From a virus: a stretch of 49,018 nucleotides of DNA. Below, piece after piece: positions 38,909 to 46,943 of the stretch (positions are counted from its first letter, which is position 1; each line of letters opens with the position of its first letter). The notes under the pieces are model-generated. The model did no database searches. It was given only the letters and a program-made list of their open reading frames with translations, and was not told the origin of the DNA. The stretch lies in the IMG/VR virus record IMGVR_UViG_3300024999_000152, positions 1-49,018 of that record; one strand, 5' to 3'. The translations under genes and the position numbers were made by a program.

Positions 38909-39073
38909 TTATTTTTGATTACAAATTACACATAAACCCTTATAACTAAAATACATTGGGATGTCTGGGTACTCTCTCCCACATTGACATTTTCTAGTTG
39001 GTAGATTATCAAACCAATTCTCAAGTTCCTCTTCGCTCATATTATTAATTTCTTCCATAGTAATTTGATTCAT
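38909..39073 (-). CDS. zinc-binding small protein (54 aa)
   Basis: GAGGAAG 6 bases before the ATG, inside the previous gene. NNMSEEELENWF helix, then CQCGREYP and GLCVICNQK. Related in layout to the protein at 29407-29685. Confidence 0.65.
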   Translation of the reverse strand: MNQITMEEINNMSEEELENWFDNLPTRKCQCGREYPDIPMYFSYKGLCVICNQK

Positions 39074-39074
39074 T

Positions 39075-39602
39075 CTAATCTTCCTCTACATTCCTAATTA
39101 ATATTTCCTTCTTAATATCCTCAAAATTCATAGGAGTATAATCAATACATTCTACACTAACATTAAAGTGCTGACTGCCAGAGTATTTTAAATGATGAAT
39201 ATGTCCGTGAATATTCGCGTAAGGCATAGCTTCAGTTAAATAAATAGGCTTATGTGATAGAATATAGAAATCACCAACAATGATAGGATATTTACTTACC
39301 TCTTGAAATCCAACACTTTTCCACCAAGTCACTGATTTTGATCTATCATGATTTCCTAAGATTAATGTTTTGATTCCATTTAATTGCTGAACAATTTCAG
39401 TAGTAATTTCTTTATTCTTAAAACAAATATCACCTAAACAGAAAACTTCATCATCCCTTTGAACAACTTTATTCCAGTTTTTAATAATTGTTTTAGTCAT
39501 TTGCTCTGCATTATCAAATGGTCTGTTTTCATATTTAATAATATTTTCATGGTAGAAATGAGGATCTGAAATCATAAATATTTTGTGTTTGTGGTCGCTC
39601 AT
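39075..39602 (-). CDS. calcineurin-like metallophosphoesterase (175 aa)
   Basis: Start at 39602 (MSDHKHKIF) after AAAGGAG. All five family motifs: SDPHFYHEN (DxH), LGDICF (GD), LGNHDRS (GNH), SHKPIY (H) and NIHGHIHH (GHxH). This small type (often annotated phosphoesterase/2',3'-cyclic phosphodiesterase-like) hydrolyses phosphodiesters or nucleotides; the substrate is not deducible. Phages use relatives for end-healing or nucleotide signals. Confidence 0.88.
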   Translation of the reverse strand: MSDHKHKIFMISDPHFYHENIIKYENRPFDNAEQMTKTIIKNWNKVVQRDDEVFCLGDICFKNKEITTEIVQQLNGIKTLILGNHDRSKSVTWWKSVGFQEVSKYPIIVGDFYILSHKPIYLTEAMPYANIHGHIHHLKYSGSQHFNVSVECIDYTPMNFEDIKKEILIRNVEED

Positions 39603-39619
39603 TTGAAGTCTCCTTTCCA

Positions 39620-39793
39620 TTAGTTGTCAAACTGTATTGTTTCTAGAATATGGTATGCCTGATCTTCTGTTAGTCCATGTATTTTCATGATTTCTTTTAT
39701 TGCACAATCTCCACAGAGATAAGAACTTCCATCATTAAATACTTCATTTTCTTCTATAAAGATATTACAAACACTACACTTAACTTTACTCAT
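39620..39793 (-). CDS. zinc-ribbon small protein behind a start-stop (57 aa)
   Basis: Taken from ATG 39793 (MSKVKCSVCNIF). CSVC and YLCGDCAIKE form the ribbon. The strong site AGGAGG is followed at the best distance by ATG-TAA (39798-39803), and the true start lies 4 bases after that stop, so ribosomes may initiate, stop and reinitiate. Confidence 0.6.
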   Translation of the reverse strand: MSKVKCSVCNIFIEENEVFNDGSSYLCGDCAIKEIMKIHGLTEDQAYHILETIQFDN

Positions 39794-39836
39794 ATTGTTA
39801 CATTTTCTCCTCCTTTCAATCTTTTGATTTATATGA

Positions 39837-39977
39837 TCAATCATCAACAGTTAAGCCTAGGCCACATTCACAATCCCAGCCCATAATCCAAGGAGATAAG
39901 CAAGTATCGTCTTGAATTTCTTCAATTCTAGGAATCATATCACTATCACATAAAGGACATTTTAATTCGGATTTCAT
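39837..39977 (-). CDS. zinc-binding small protein (46 aa)
   Basis: CPLCDSDM and DCECGLGL at either end. AGGAG lies 8 bases before the ATG. Resembles the Lar-type ribbons further right but shorter. Confidence 0.65.
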   Translation of the reverse strand: MKSELKCPLCDSDMIPRIEEIQDDTCLSPWIMGWDCECGLGLTVDD

Positions 39978-39997
39978 TTTATATTCTCCTTTTTATT

Positions 39998-40432
39998 CTA
40001 TTGCATATTAACCAAAGCATTCATCAATTTCTCTCTTGCTTTCCCATACTTAACTACACGATCATAATCTTTTACTGTTGGATTTTTAAGTCTCGACATG
40101 TCCATATTATCCTCTAAGTCTGCTAATTTAACTTGTATAGCAAATTCATCTTTGCTTATGCGGTTGATGTATTCATTATAGTTTTCATTTTTAAATCTTG
40201 TTAAAGTTACAACATGATTAACTAATTCACTGTTCAAACCTCGATCCTTTAAATATTGATAAGTAATAATAGTATCCTCTATAACATCATGTAGCACAGC
40301 AACAATTCTTTGTTTCTCATCTTTTAACTTCATCATAACTCTTAAAGGATGTAATATATAAGGTTCTCCACCTTTATCTAATTGCCCTGCATGAGCTAAT
40401 GATGCTATTGAAATTGCTTGCTCTAAATTCAT
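39998..40432 (-). CDS. HD-domain hydrolase, (p)ppGpp-hydrolase-like (144 aa)
   Basis: Start at 40432 (MNLEQAISIAS) after AGGAGAGGAAG. AHAGQLDKGGEPYILHPLRV and VAVLHDVIEDT are the RelA/SpoT-hydrolase (MESH1-type) signature, with a later ADLEDNMD. Stand-alone small alarmone hydrolase is the best guess: it could remove (p)ppGpp during infection. Other HD phosphohydrolases cannot be excluded. Starts 18 bases after the XRE-gene stop. Confidence 0.85.
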   Translation of the reverse strand: MNLEQAISIASLAHAGQLDKGGEPYILHPLRVMMKLKDEKQRIVAVLHDVIEDTIITYQYLKDRGLNSELVNHVVTLTRFKNENYNEYINRISKDEFAIQVKLADLEDNMDMSRLKNPTVKDYDRVVKYGKAREKLMNALVNMQ

Positions 40433-40449
40433 ATTAATCTTCCTCTCCT

Positions 40450-40863
40450 TCACTTACCTTTATTCCACATCTCAATTGCTTCCTCAATATTTTTTCCTCT
40501 TAATCCTTGTTTCTTACAATTTGGACAAAATAGAAAATGAAATCCTGCCTCATCAGCATCCACAACTAAATTATTATTACCACATAAGCAAGGTCTTGAA
40601 GGTTTGTTTAACATCTTTGCTAAATCACTATCATCGAATTTACTTTCTTCTCCAGTTATTAAATAATTAATTGTGACACCAAAGAAATTACTCAATAAAC
40701 TAATTTCATAAAATGGCATATCAACATTGTCACCATTCTCATATTGAATGATTTTGGTTAGAGGTATGTTTGTGAGTTCAGATAATTTTTCTTGAGTAAG
40801 ATTTAATTTACTTCTTTGTTCTTTGATAGTTTTTGCTAATACAAATCCATTGTGTTCGGACAT
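40450..40863 (-). CDS. XRE regulator fused to a Lar-type zinc ribbon (137 aa)
   Basis: Residues 1-75: XRE/Cro HTH (TIKEQRSKLNLTQEKLSEL, IIQYENG). Residues 92-137: CLCGNNN, LFCPNCKKQG and a C-terminal EEAIEMWNKGK, the ribbon plus helix of restriction-alleviation Lar proteins. The fusion suggests a DNA-binding regulator with a modifier-type ribbon. A promoter with a TTGAC/GTCAA dyad lies directly upstream, so autoregulation is likely. Confidence 0.8.
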   Translation of the reverse strand: MSEHNGFVLAKTIKEQRSKLNLTQEKLSELTNIPLTKIIQYENGDNVDMPFYEISLLSNFFGVTINYLITGEESKFDDSDLAKMLNKPSRPCLCGNNNLVVDADEAGFHFLFCPNCKKQGLRGKNIEEAIEMWNKGK

Positions 40864-40904
40864 TCTGAATTCCTCCCTTTATACCCTTTTTGATCTTTTG
40901 GTTA

Positions 40905-40933
40905 ATTTTACTTGACAATTGAAGTATAGTCAA
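40905..40933 (-). promoter_or_regulatory. promoter of the XRE gene
   Basis: TTGACT (40928-40933), 17-base spacer, TAAAAT (40905-40910). TTGAC and GTCAA form a short dyad across the spacer. Confidence 0.6.
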
Positions 40934-40976
40934 TAATATGACTTGAATAAACTCCAAGGAAAGTATGATTTTAACT

Positions 40977-41141
40977 TTATATATCTTTGAAAATATCAAT
41001 CATTTGTTCTTTGGATGCATGGTAAATTATAATGTCGTGTATACAAAGATGTTCAAAAATTCTTTTTAATTTTCGATAATCACCATTTAATAGTTTGTTT
41101 ATATATTCTGCAGTTTCCCAAGCATCATCAATTAAACTCAT
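40977..41141 (-). CDS. hypothetical helical protein (54 aa)
   Basis: ATG at 41141; GGGA about 10 bases upstream is weak but follows the previous stop by 2 bases. EYINKLLNGDYRKLKRIFE, then YHASKEQMIDIF. Unknown. Confidence 0.5.
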   Translation of the reverse strand: MSLIDDAWETAEYINKLLNGDYRKLKRIFEHLCIHDIIIYHASKEQMIDIFKDI

Positions 41142-41143
41142 AA

Positions 41144-41317
41144 TTACTCATTCCCATACGGCACATAATCTTTAGCTGAATGATAAATCCACTGTCCTTT
41201 TTCATAGAACAAAAACTTTGGATAACCATTACTATCTTCTAATATTCCATATACAGTTTTAATAATTAAATCAGCTCTAAATGTTGGCATATCACCTTTA
41301 TCTCTAACTTTAAACAT
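41144..41317 (-). CDS. hypothetical protein (57 aa)
   Basis: AGGAG 8 bases before the ATG. Beta-rich: TFRADLIIKTVYGILE, YPKFLFYEKGQWIYHS. Not recognised. Confidence 0.6.
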   Translation of the reverse strand: MFKVRDKGDMPTFRADLIIKTVYGILEDSNGYPKFLFYEKGQWIYHSAKDYVPYGNE

Positions 41318-41321
41318 AATT

Positions 41322-41804
41322 TTAACTCCTCTCTACTTTTGGATTATTACCACTATGTAAAGTTAATTCCTTTATTCCATAACTTCCATCTTTCTTAATT
41401 AATCTGTAATGGATACCACTTCTGTATGATTCTTTTGGATGAAGAACTATTCCTTTCTTCCCATTTTCAAAAACTAAAATATCATTGATTCTAAACCCTC
41501 TGCCCATAAGATAAGTAATATAATTCATACACCATAGATTATCTTGCTCTATAAGTACATCTAGATAATACTTCAAATCAGATATTTTGATATCATAATG
41601 TCTATATAACATTGTTTTGTCTTCATATTCGAGATAAATAGTAGCAGTATCGTTGTATACCATAGATTTTAAAACTTCATCAGTTTTTCTACAAATAACT
41701 ATTCCAACATCTAGATTGGTATTCATAATTTTTAACCAATCTTTTCGGTTTAGTTTTAGAAATTCTTTGTTGATACCTTTAGTGGTATCTATTAAGATTT
41801 CCAT
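41322..41804 (-). CDS. hypothetical protein (160 aa)
   Basis: Not recognised. N-terminal half alpha-beta (RKDWLKIMNTNLDVGIVI), C-terminal 60 residues look like a small beta-barrel (GFRINDILVFENGKKGIVL). The next gene starts 4 bases later. Confidence 0.65.
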   Translation of the reverse strand: MEILIDTTKGINKEFLKLNRKDWLKIMNTNLDVGIVICRKTDEVLKSMVYNDTATIYLEYEDKTMLYRHYDIKISDLKYYLDVLIEQDNLWCMNYITYLMGRGFRINDILVFENGKKGIVLHPKESYRSGIHYRLIKKDGSYGIKELTLHSGNNPKVERS

Positions 41805-41847
41805 AAGACTGTGATACCTCCAATGCCTATAAATCGATTCTTTGATG

Positions 41848-42069
41848 CTAAACCATCAAAATCATATTGCATTTTGGGCAAGCGTATAATTCAACAGTAA
41901 CCGTAGATTCATAGTCATAATCTCCATGATGACATTCTTCAGTATTTTCTATTTTGAATTTATGATCTGAGAAAATTTGTATAAACTTTTCATCGCCTAT
42001 AATATCAACATATCCATCTCTAGTCCACTCACCTTTATATTCATAACCGCAAGCTCCACATTTTTTCAT
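41848..42069 (-). CDS. Cys-rich protein (73 aa)
   Basis: Start at 42069 (MKKCGACGYEYKG) after AAAGGAG; a longer frame overlaps the upstream gene and is rejected. CGACGYEY and YACPKCNMI at the two ends form a zinc ribbon around an acidic/His loop. Confidence 0.65.
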   Translation of the reverse strand: MKKCGACGYEYKGEWTRDGYVDIIGDEKFIQIFSDHKFKIENTEECHHGDYDYESTVTVELYACPKCNMILMV

Positions 42070-42091
42070 ATTAAACATCTCCTTTAATCTA

Positions 42092-42466
42092 TTATACTCT
42101 TGTATTCCACTTATTAATTGCATCATCTTCTGTTTTTCCATCATGTGTATCAATCCATGCTCCTTCAGCACCACAAGATTGACATTGTACCCATATAGAA
42201 CCCCAATCTTCCCCTTCGGTTTGAACTTCACCTTTTCCTCCACAAAAAGGACATGGTTTAATTTCTTTGGGTGTATTTTCTTGCTCTAAAACCAAACGTG
42301 TTACTTCACCACAGCAATTTAATCTATGTGAATAAGGGCCATATGGAGAAACCCATCCACAAAAATCACATACTTGAGCATTTCCCCACCGATTAATATA
42401 ATCTTTAAGTAATTCTTTGTTTGTGTGTTTGCTGATATTTAATAATTCAAAATCAATATCTTTCAA
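42092..42466 (-). CDS. two-ribbon protein with a Lar-type C-terminus (124 aa)
   Basis: First ribbon: CDFCGWVSPYGPYSHRLNCC. Second: PCPFCGGKGEV, WVQCQSCGAEG and TEDDAINKWNTR, the full Lar (restriction alleviation) pattern. Rac-prophage Lar protects DNA from type I restriction by modulating methylation; most Lar-like ribbons in phages are untested. Confidence 0.75.
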   Translation of the reverse strand: MKDIDFELLNISKHTNKELLKDYINRWGNAQVCDFCGWVSPYGPYSHRLNCCGEVTRLVLEQENTPKEIKPCPFCGGKGEVQTEGEDWGSIWVQCQSCGAEGAWIDTHDGKTEDDAINKWNTRV

Positions 42467-42487
42467 TTTATGACACTCCCTTACTAT

Positions 42488-42982
42488 TTACTTATACATT
42501 CCTACCCGTTCTTCTAAATCTTTTTCTGCATATTCTATTTCTTTCCTAATATCATTAGCCATATTATCCCAAACACTTCTTATTGCTGCCTTTTCAAGTT
42601 TGTGCCACTCATCTTCAAATTTATTCCCTGCTTCAATTAATAATTTCTCATTCTTTTTAAGTAATTTAGCAAATTCGCTCCAAATTTCATCTGCATCAAG
42701 TTCGTAGTTACCTAAAATTACATTATCCCAACCATAGTCTTCAGTATTAAAAAATGTATATAAATCAAGAAATTCTCCAACTACTTTAATTTTTCCATAT
42801 TCTTTCAACACTTTAATTATGTTTTCCTTTTGGGTTTTATAGCAAATTCCTATGCTGTCATCTTCCCTGAAATACAATACATATGGTTTAAGTTTTTCTT
42901 TAACTTCATTTGACATTGTTTTTGCATCATAATTTTCTGCTCCATCTAAAACATATTCAAAATCAAAAGCTATCAATTTCAT
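42488..42982 (-). CDS. hypothetical protein (164 aa)
   Basis: Start at 42982 (MKLIAFDFEYVL), since the earlier GTG overlaps AGGAGA. First half alpha-beta, second half a long charged helix (LEKAAIRSVWDNMAND, IRKEIEYAEKDLEER). Not recognised. Confidence 0.65.
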   Translation of the reverse strand: MKLIAFDFEYVLDGAENYDAKTMSNEVKEKLKPYVLYFREDDSIGICYKTQKENIIKVLKEYGKIKVVGEFLDLYTFFNTEDYGWDNVILGNYELDADEIWSEFAKLLKKNEKLLIEAGNKFEDEWHKLEKAAIRSVWDNMANDIRKEIEYAEKDLEERVGMYK

Positions 42983-43032
42983 AAAATACACTCTCCTCTA
43001 ATTTTATTATAACCAAATGAAAACATCATTTG

Positions 43033-43311
43033 CTAGGATTCTAATTCAAAAGAGTAAATTTTCAACTTACCTTTGTTTTTATCGTGCCATTCCTCTAAAT
43101 GTTCCGGGAATACATCATTAATAGTATTGGAGACCCACCCACAAACCTCACATCTAAATCCTTCGTGGTCAACGTCATCACATTCTTCACTTTTGTAAAC
43201 TCTTTTACTTAACTTTCCCGTTTGCGGATTAATTTTTTGGTATTTCTCAAAGTAATATTCATTCCAATAAACTATATTTCCATCACATTTTGGACATGTA
43301 AACTTTTTCAT
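43033..43311 (-). CDS. zinc-ribbon protein (92 aa)
   Basis: FTCPKCDGNIVYW and FRCEVCGWVSNT enclose a charged loop. C-terminal EHLEEWHDKNKGKL. AGGAG lies before the ATG. Upstream genes are decayed. Confidence 0.65.
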   Translation of the reverse strand: MKKFTCPKCDGNIVYWNEYYFEKYQKINPQTGKLSKRVYKSEECDDVDHEGFRCEVCGWVSNTINDVFPEHLEEWHDKNKGKLKIYSFELES

Positions 43312-43340
43312 ATGTACTTCTCCTTCTCATGAGATTATAT

Positions 43341-43495
43341 TTAATAACCCCATATTTGTTTCTTATTTTCTTTCATTAGTTCTAATTCTTTAAGCAGTCT
43401 TTTTGGATCATTTTTAATGCTTGTATTACTGCGTCTAATTATTCAGGTGCTAATTCTGCATCTAGAATAATTGTCGCGTCTAATAAAGTTTTCAA
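43341..43495 (-). pseudogene. 51-codon gene with internal TAA and frameshift
   Basis: From TTG 43495: MKTLLDATIILDAELAPE, TAA at 43439-43441, then LDAVIQALK; one frame over at an A5 run the sequence continues NDPKRLLKELELMKENKK to a stop at 43341. The total is one base short of a multiple of three. Two lesions mean real decay. Confidence 0.6.
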
Positions 43496-43499
43496 TTCA

Positions 43500-43900
43500 T
43501 TACATCACAATATCCATTACTTGCTTGAGCATCAAAATAACCCTATACCATAAATCCTCTTGATTTTTATTTGGTATTATGGGTAATTTTGATATCAACA
43601 TCTCCATAGACATAAAAATGAATCGTAATTCCTCTCCATATGTAGAATTATTTCGTTCTACTAATGTTTTGAAATCAGGGAATATCTTGTGCATTTCCGT
43701 AGGAGAGATGATGATTTCTTTGCTAATCAGCGAATATATTTTATCATAAGTAACACTTTCGATTTAATTTTCATTCTTTAATTTCAGAATCTCATCTTTT
43801 AATTTACCATTAAATATTTTAAGCATTTTCCCATATTCGCAAACTGTTGACCAAGTAAATAATAAAGTTCATCTAATGTTTCTGTATTAAAAATTGTAAT
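43500..43900 (-). pseudogene. about 130-codon gene with lost start, frameshift and TAA
   Basis: GGGGAGG at 43901-43907 is followed by ATT, not ATG. The frame reads FNTETLDELYYLLGQQF, shifts near an AAAATG run to GKMLKIFNGKLKDEILKL, meets TAA after KNEN, and goes on IESVTYDKIYSLISKEI into the open 64-codon remnant ending at 43500. All pieces join as one helical protein. Function unknown. Confidence 0.6.
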
Positions 43901-43915
43901 CCTCCCCTTTCAAAT

Positions 43916-44173
43916 TTATATTATCTTATTCCCTGTATCTTCTTCATAGTCTTTTATGATACATTCCTGTAAATCACTTACATTTGATTCATCATAATCT
44001 CCTCCAGACTCTAAAACCATTTGTTTAGCTATTAATTCAGTTATGCCTAAAGCATCATAGTCATACCGAAATTTATAATTTTTATAAAAATAACCACACT
44101 TTATTGCCCATGCTTTAATTTTATCAGTATCCGAAAGTTCAAACTCGGATTCTATAATGGTTTTCTTCTTCAT
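43916..44173 (-). CDS. hypothetical acidic protein (85 aa)
   Basis: Not recognised. Basic start, then acidic helices and a YDYDALGITELIAKQMV segment. Shine-Dalgarno GGTGG is weak. Last intact gene before the decayed pair. Confidence 0.55.
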   Translation of the reverse strand: MKKKTIIESEFELSDTDKIKAWAIKCGYFYKNYKFRYDYDALGITELIAKQMVLESGGDYDESNVSDLQECIIKDYEEDTGNKII

Positions 44174-44211
44174 AAATTAACCACCTTTATGTAATCTCTT
44201 TCTATAAATAT

Positions 44212-44248
44212 ATTACCACTATTACCTCATAAAAGCAATAGTGGTAAT
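44212..44248 (-). terminator. 12-bp perfect hairpin ending the deazaguanine cassette
   Basis: ATTACCACTATT (44212-44223) and AATAGTGGTAAT (44237-44248), 13-base loop, 17 bases after the DUF6884 stop. T-rich bases flank it only loosely. Confidence 0.65.
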
Positions 44249-44264
44249 AAAATTATTTATTACT

Positions 44265-44687
44265 TTATATCCTATCCTTAAACCATTTTAACTGACTCCC
44301 TATACCTAACCCTTGCATCGGCACATTAACCTTAAACCCTCTTGCCTCTAGTGACTGTGCTAAATATTTTCTATATTCCATTCCTGCAAAAATATCAATT
44401 TCTACTTCCTTATCATCTGTAATTACTAATTGTTCTGATACTTTTATTCCCCATTCCTTTTTATACTCTTTACTCTGTTTAGGTAAATACATTTCATAAT
44501 ATGGCAATTCTTGGTCTGGTTCAACTAAATAATACTGAGCACTTAATATATACCATTTATTATAATTTTTGTTTTCTATATATGCTCTTGCTTTTTTGAA
44601 CCATGAGCTTATGTATAAATCCTTTGCTTTATGTATTCCTAATTGTTTCTTACTAACACATGAAACTAATGCTATTTTATTATTCAT
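44265..44687 (-). CDS. DUF6884 protein, DpdA-associated (140 aa)
   Basis: Family opening KIALVSCVSKKQ, then AKDLYISSWFKKARAYIE, WYILSAQYYLVEPD and LPYYEMYL. DUF6884 proteins are repeatedly linked to phage 7-deazaguanine modification and DpdA; the exact reaction is not established to my knowledge. It follows dpdA after 6 bases in one operon. Confidence 0.85.
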   Translation of the reverse strand: MNNKIALVSCVSKKQLGIHKAKDLYISSWFKKARAYIENKNYNKWYILSAQYYLVEPDQELPYYEMYLPKQSKEYKKEWGIKVSEQLVITDDKEVEIDIFAGMEYRKYLAQSLEARGFKVNVPMQGLGIGSQLKWFKDRI

Positions 44688-44693
44688 TAACTT

Positions 44694-45503
44694 TTAAATT
44701 CCTCCAATAATATTTATTGCTTTTTTGGTATTATCTATAGTTAGGTCGCGGGGATGATAATTTATGTATTTGTCTATTTTGGTATAAACCTTTTCCCATT
44801 TTTCTAATTCTGTATTAACCACATTTCCCATAGTAGACATTATTTCAAACGAAGCTGTATCACAAGTTATATTAATATCGTCATTGTTTATTCCTAATTT
44901 TGTAAATATTTCTTTAATTTCTGCAATTTGTTTTAATACTTTAAATGATCCTACTCCAAAAATATGTATGTCTTTTATACCATATTTATAGATTAATGGT
45001 AATCCAATTTTGAATGCATCTAATAACTTAAATTTTACATCATTGATTTTACCTGATAATGCAACACCTCCAAATCCTATGCAATCACCTTTTTGTATTA
45101 TTTTTAAAGTTTCAGTAAGACAATAAATATATTCTCTCGTTGTATCTCCTTGAACCATAAATACAAGTTGTCTAGGTGTTAATTCTTTTCTTTTGTCATT
45201 TAGAAAATTATTTGCTATTATAGTTTCTTCTACATTTGACATGTAATCATAAGCAACTATTCTTTGACTAATTAATCCTAATTTTATCTCATATTTAAGT
45301 TGCCTTTCTAATGCCTGTTCATTTGTGAGACGCTTATTCTTTTCTCTGTCTTGGTAAGCTCCAGAGTCCATTAATATATTTACATTTTTGTTTTTTATTG
45401 TAACTGGATAAATAGGATTTAAACACAAGTATTCTGATAATTCTTCAATATTAAGTTCTTTGGAATTAAGTTTATCATTACATTTTGATACATATAAAAT
45501 CAA
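44694..45503 (-). CDS. dpdA: DpdA-like DNA guanine transglycosylase (269 aa)
   Basis: TIM-barrel TGT relative with the full motif order: ILMDSGAYQD (substrate Asp/Ser region), FMVQGDTT (QG), CIGFGGVALSG (GG), HIFGVGSF (GVG) and ITCDTASFE (nucleophile Asp region, DTxS form seen in DpdA rather than DxxP of tRNA-TGT). DpdA swaps guanine in DNA for a 7-deazaguanine such as preQ0 or a derivative, which blocks restriction enzymes. It is small, like phage DpdA variants. Overlaps the transporter gene by 4 bases. No queCDEF genes lie in the window, consistent with import of a precursor. Confidence 0.85.
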   Translation of the reverse strand: MILYVSKCNDKLNSKELNIEELSEYLCLNPIYPVTIKNKNVNILMDSGAYQDREKNKRLTNEQALERQLKYEIKLGLISQRIVAYDYMSNVEETIIANNFLNDKRKELTPRQLVFMVQGDTTREYIYCLTETLKIIQKGDCIGFGGVALSGKINDVKFKLLDAFKIGLPLIYKYGIKDIHIFGVGSFKVLKQIAEIKEIFTKLGINNDDINITCDTASFEIMSTMGNVVNTELEKWEKVYTKIDKYINYHPRDLTIDNTKKAINIIGGI

Positions 45504-46132
45504 TTAATCACCTCATCTTTTCTTGTCCATTTTGCCAAACCATAAGCAAGAGGAGTTCCTAATAATGCTTCACAGCAAACCTTAAACAAATATTGAGTAA
45601 TCATCATTGTGATTAAAACATTATTTGGGACTGTACCATAAAAAGCAATCCCAAAGAATAATACAGTATCTAAAATTTGGCCTAATACACTTGACCCAAT
45701 TGTTCTAACAAACATGAATTTTTGCCCTGTATATTTTTTAATTAAATCTAATGACCATGAATTTATTAACTCTCCACACAGATATCCAGAAAAACTAGCT
45801 AATGTAATTCTTGGCACTAATCCAAATATTGTTGCATATGCATTTTGATTTGTCCAAAAATCAGGATATGGCATATATATTCCAATTGATGTCCAAATAG
45901 TTAAGATTAAACTTGCAAAAAATCCTAACCAAATCACTTTCTTTGCTTCTTTATAACCCCATACTTCTGTCAACACATCGCCTAGCATAAAGCAGAATGG
46001 ATAAGCAATTACTGCTGATGGAAGAACCATACCGAATAAAGTAATCATTTTTGTTGCCATTAAATTTGAGATAATTAATAAAGTAACAAACATTACTGAT
46101 ACAATTGTAAACTTATTAAATTTTTGATTCAT
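45500..46132 (-). CDS. yhhQ: YhhQ/QPTR-family queuosine-precursor transporter (210 aa)
   Basis: Six membrane spans and the DUF165 pattern: SNLMATKMITLFG, AYPFCFMLGDVLTEVWGY, SFSGYLCGELINSW and a C-terminal CCEALLGTPLAYGLAKW. YhhQ brings preQ0/preQ1 into the cell; here it would feed DpdA. AAGGAA precedes the ATG. First gene of the three-gene cassette. Confidence 0.92.
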   Translation of the reverse strand: MNQKFNKFTIVSVMFVTLLIISNLMATKMITLFGMVLPSAVIAYPFCFMLGDVLTEVWGYKEAKKVIWLGFFASLILTIWTSIGIYMPYPDFWTNQNAYATIFGLVPRITLASFSGYLCGELINSWSLDLIKKYTGQKFMFVRTIGSSVLGQILDTVLFFGIAFYGTVPNNVLITMMITQYLFKVCCEALLGTPLAYGLAKWTRKDEVIN

Positions 46133-46230
46133 TTTCTATTCCTTCTTTCACTTCATAATAATTATTTATATATTAAATTAAGTGTATTACAATCATATAT
46201 AGCATCACATCCTTAGTTGATATAAAAACA

Positions 46231-46449
46231 TTATTTATTTATTTTATTGTTTATATTTTGCTTCTCTAAGGCATCAATTGCTGTATCTAAAGCATCTCTT
46301 AAATCTTTATTTTTCATAACTTCGTTATTCATTCTTATTTTTAGTAATTTGATTTCACTGATAGCGTCCATAAGTTTTTGATCACTTCCTTCCCTTGAAA
46401 CAATACATTGATTGGGGTTAAAATAATTTAAAATAAAGATTTTTATCAT
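46231..46449 (-). CDS. hypothetical helical protein (72 aa)
   Basis: Hydrophobic start (MIKIFILNYF), then a coiled-coil-like helix (LMDAISEIKLLKIRMN). A 19-codon frame with a better AAGGAG site (ATG 46478 area) overlaps its start and may act as a leader. Not recognised. Confidence 0.5.
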   Translation of the reverse strand: MIKIFILNYFNPNQCIVSREGSDQKLMDAISEIKLLKIRMNNEVMKNKDLRDALDTAIDALEKQNINNKINK

Positions 46450-46624
46450 TTACAATTGCGTATTCGATCAATATCATAAACTCCTTTCTTTAATCAAATA
46501 AAAGTCGAATTTGATGGGAATTTATGGTTTTGAAAGTGGCTTGGGAGTAGGGTTGTAGAGTTGGGATAAAATGGATATAGGTAAAATTATGATTATTTTA
46601 TAGAATTTCTTTCTTAAAGGTCAT
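46450..46624. other. 175-bp non-coding interval, cytosine-depleted
   Basis: Between 46504 and 46600 the plus strand has one C in about 95 bases, with runs such as TTGGGAGTAGGGTTG. Echoes 12777-12838, including GGTAAAAT. No gene seen apart from the possible 19-codon leader at its left end. Confidence 0.5.
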
Positions 46625-46912
46625 TTATCTGTACATAAACTCTGTAATATTTCTTATACCTACAATTGCCTGAACTGCACTCATAAAATCACATAATTGA
46701 TATTTAATACTTGTTTCTTGATGTTGTTCATCATTTTTAAACAAAATTTTATAAGTCTTTTTACAAGCATTTCTAAACTGATTAAAGTCCCATTCACCTT
46801 CACCATTATACAAATTAACACCATAAACTTGTAATTTATCAATTACATCACAAAATAAATCAAAATTAATATCATCAATTCTTTTTTGTAATTTTGTTTC
46901 TAAGTCTTTCAT
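46625..46912 (-). CDS. hypothetical protein (95 aa)
   Basis: Start at 46912 (MKDLETKLQKR) after AAAGGAAAT; the longer frame overlaps the upstream membrane gene. Helical, with NLYNGEGEWDFNQF in the centre. Unknown. Confidence 0.6.
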   Translation of the reverse strand: MKDLETKLQKRIDDINFDLFCDVIDKLQVYGVNLYNGEGEWDFNQFRNACKKTYKILFKNDEQHQETSIKYQLCDFMSAVQAIVGIRNITEFMYR

Positions 46913-46943
46913 AAAATTATTTCCTTTCTTTTTTGTATTTAAA

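Noticed and set aside
41848-42243. 131-codon frame
   Set aside because: Its first 58 codons overlap the Lar-type gene; the strong ribosome binding site supports a start at 42069.
46133-46230. Possible preQ1 riboswitch before yhhQ
   Set aside because: The leader contains CAACTAAGGA, like the end of preQ1-I aptamers, but no matching stem-forming AGAGGTTC upstream, so the consensus is not met.
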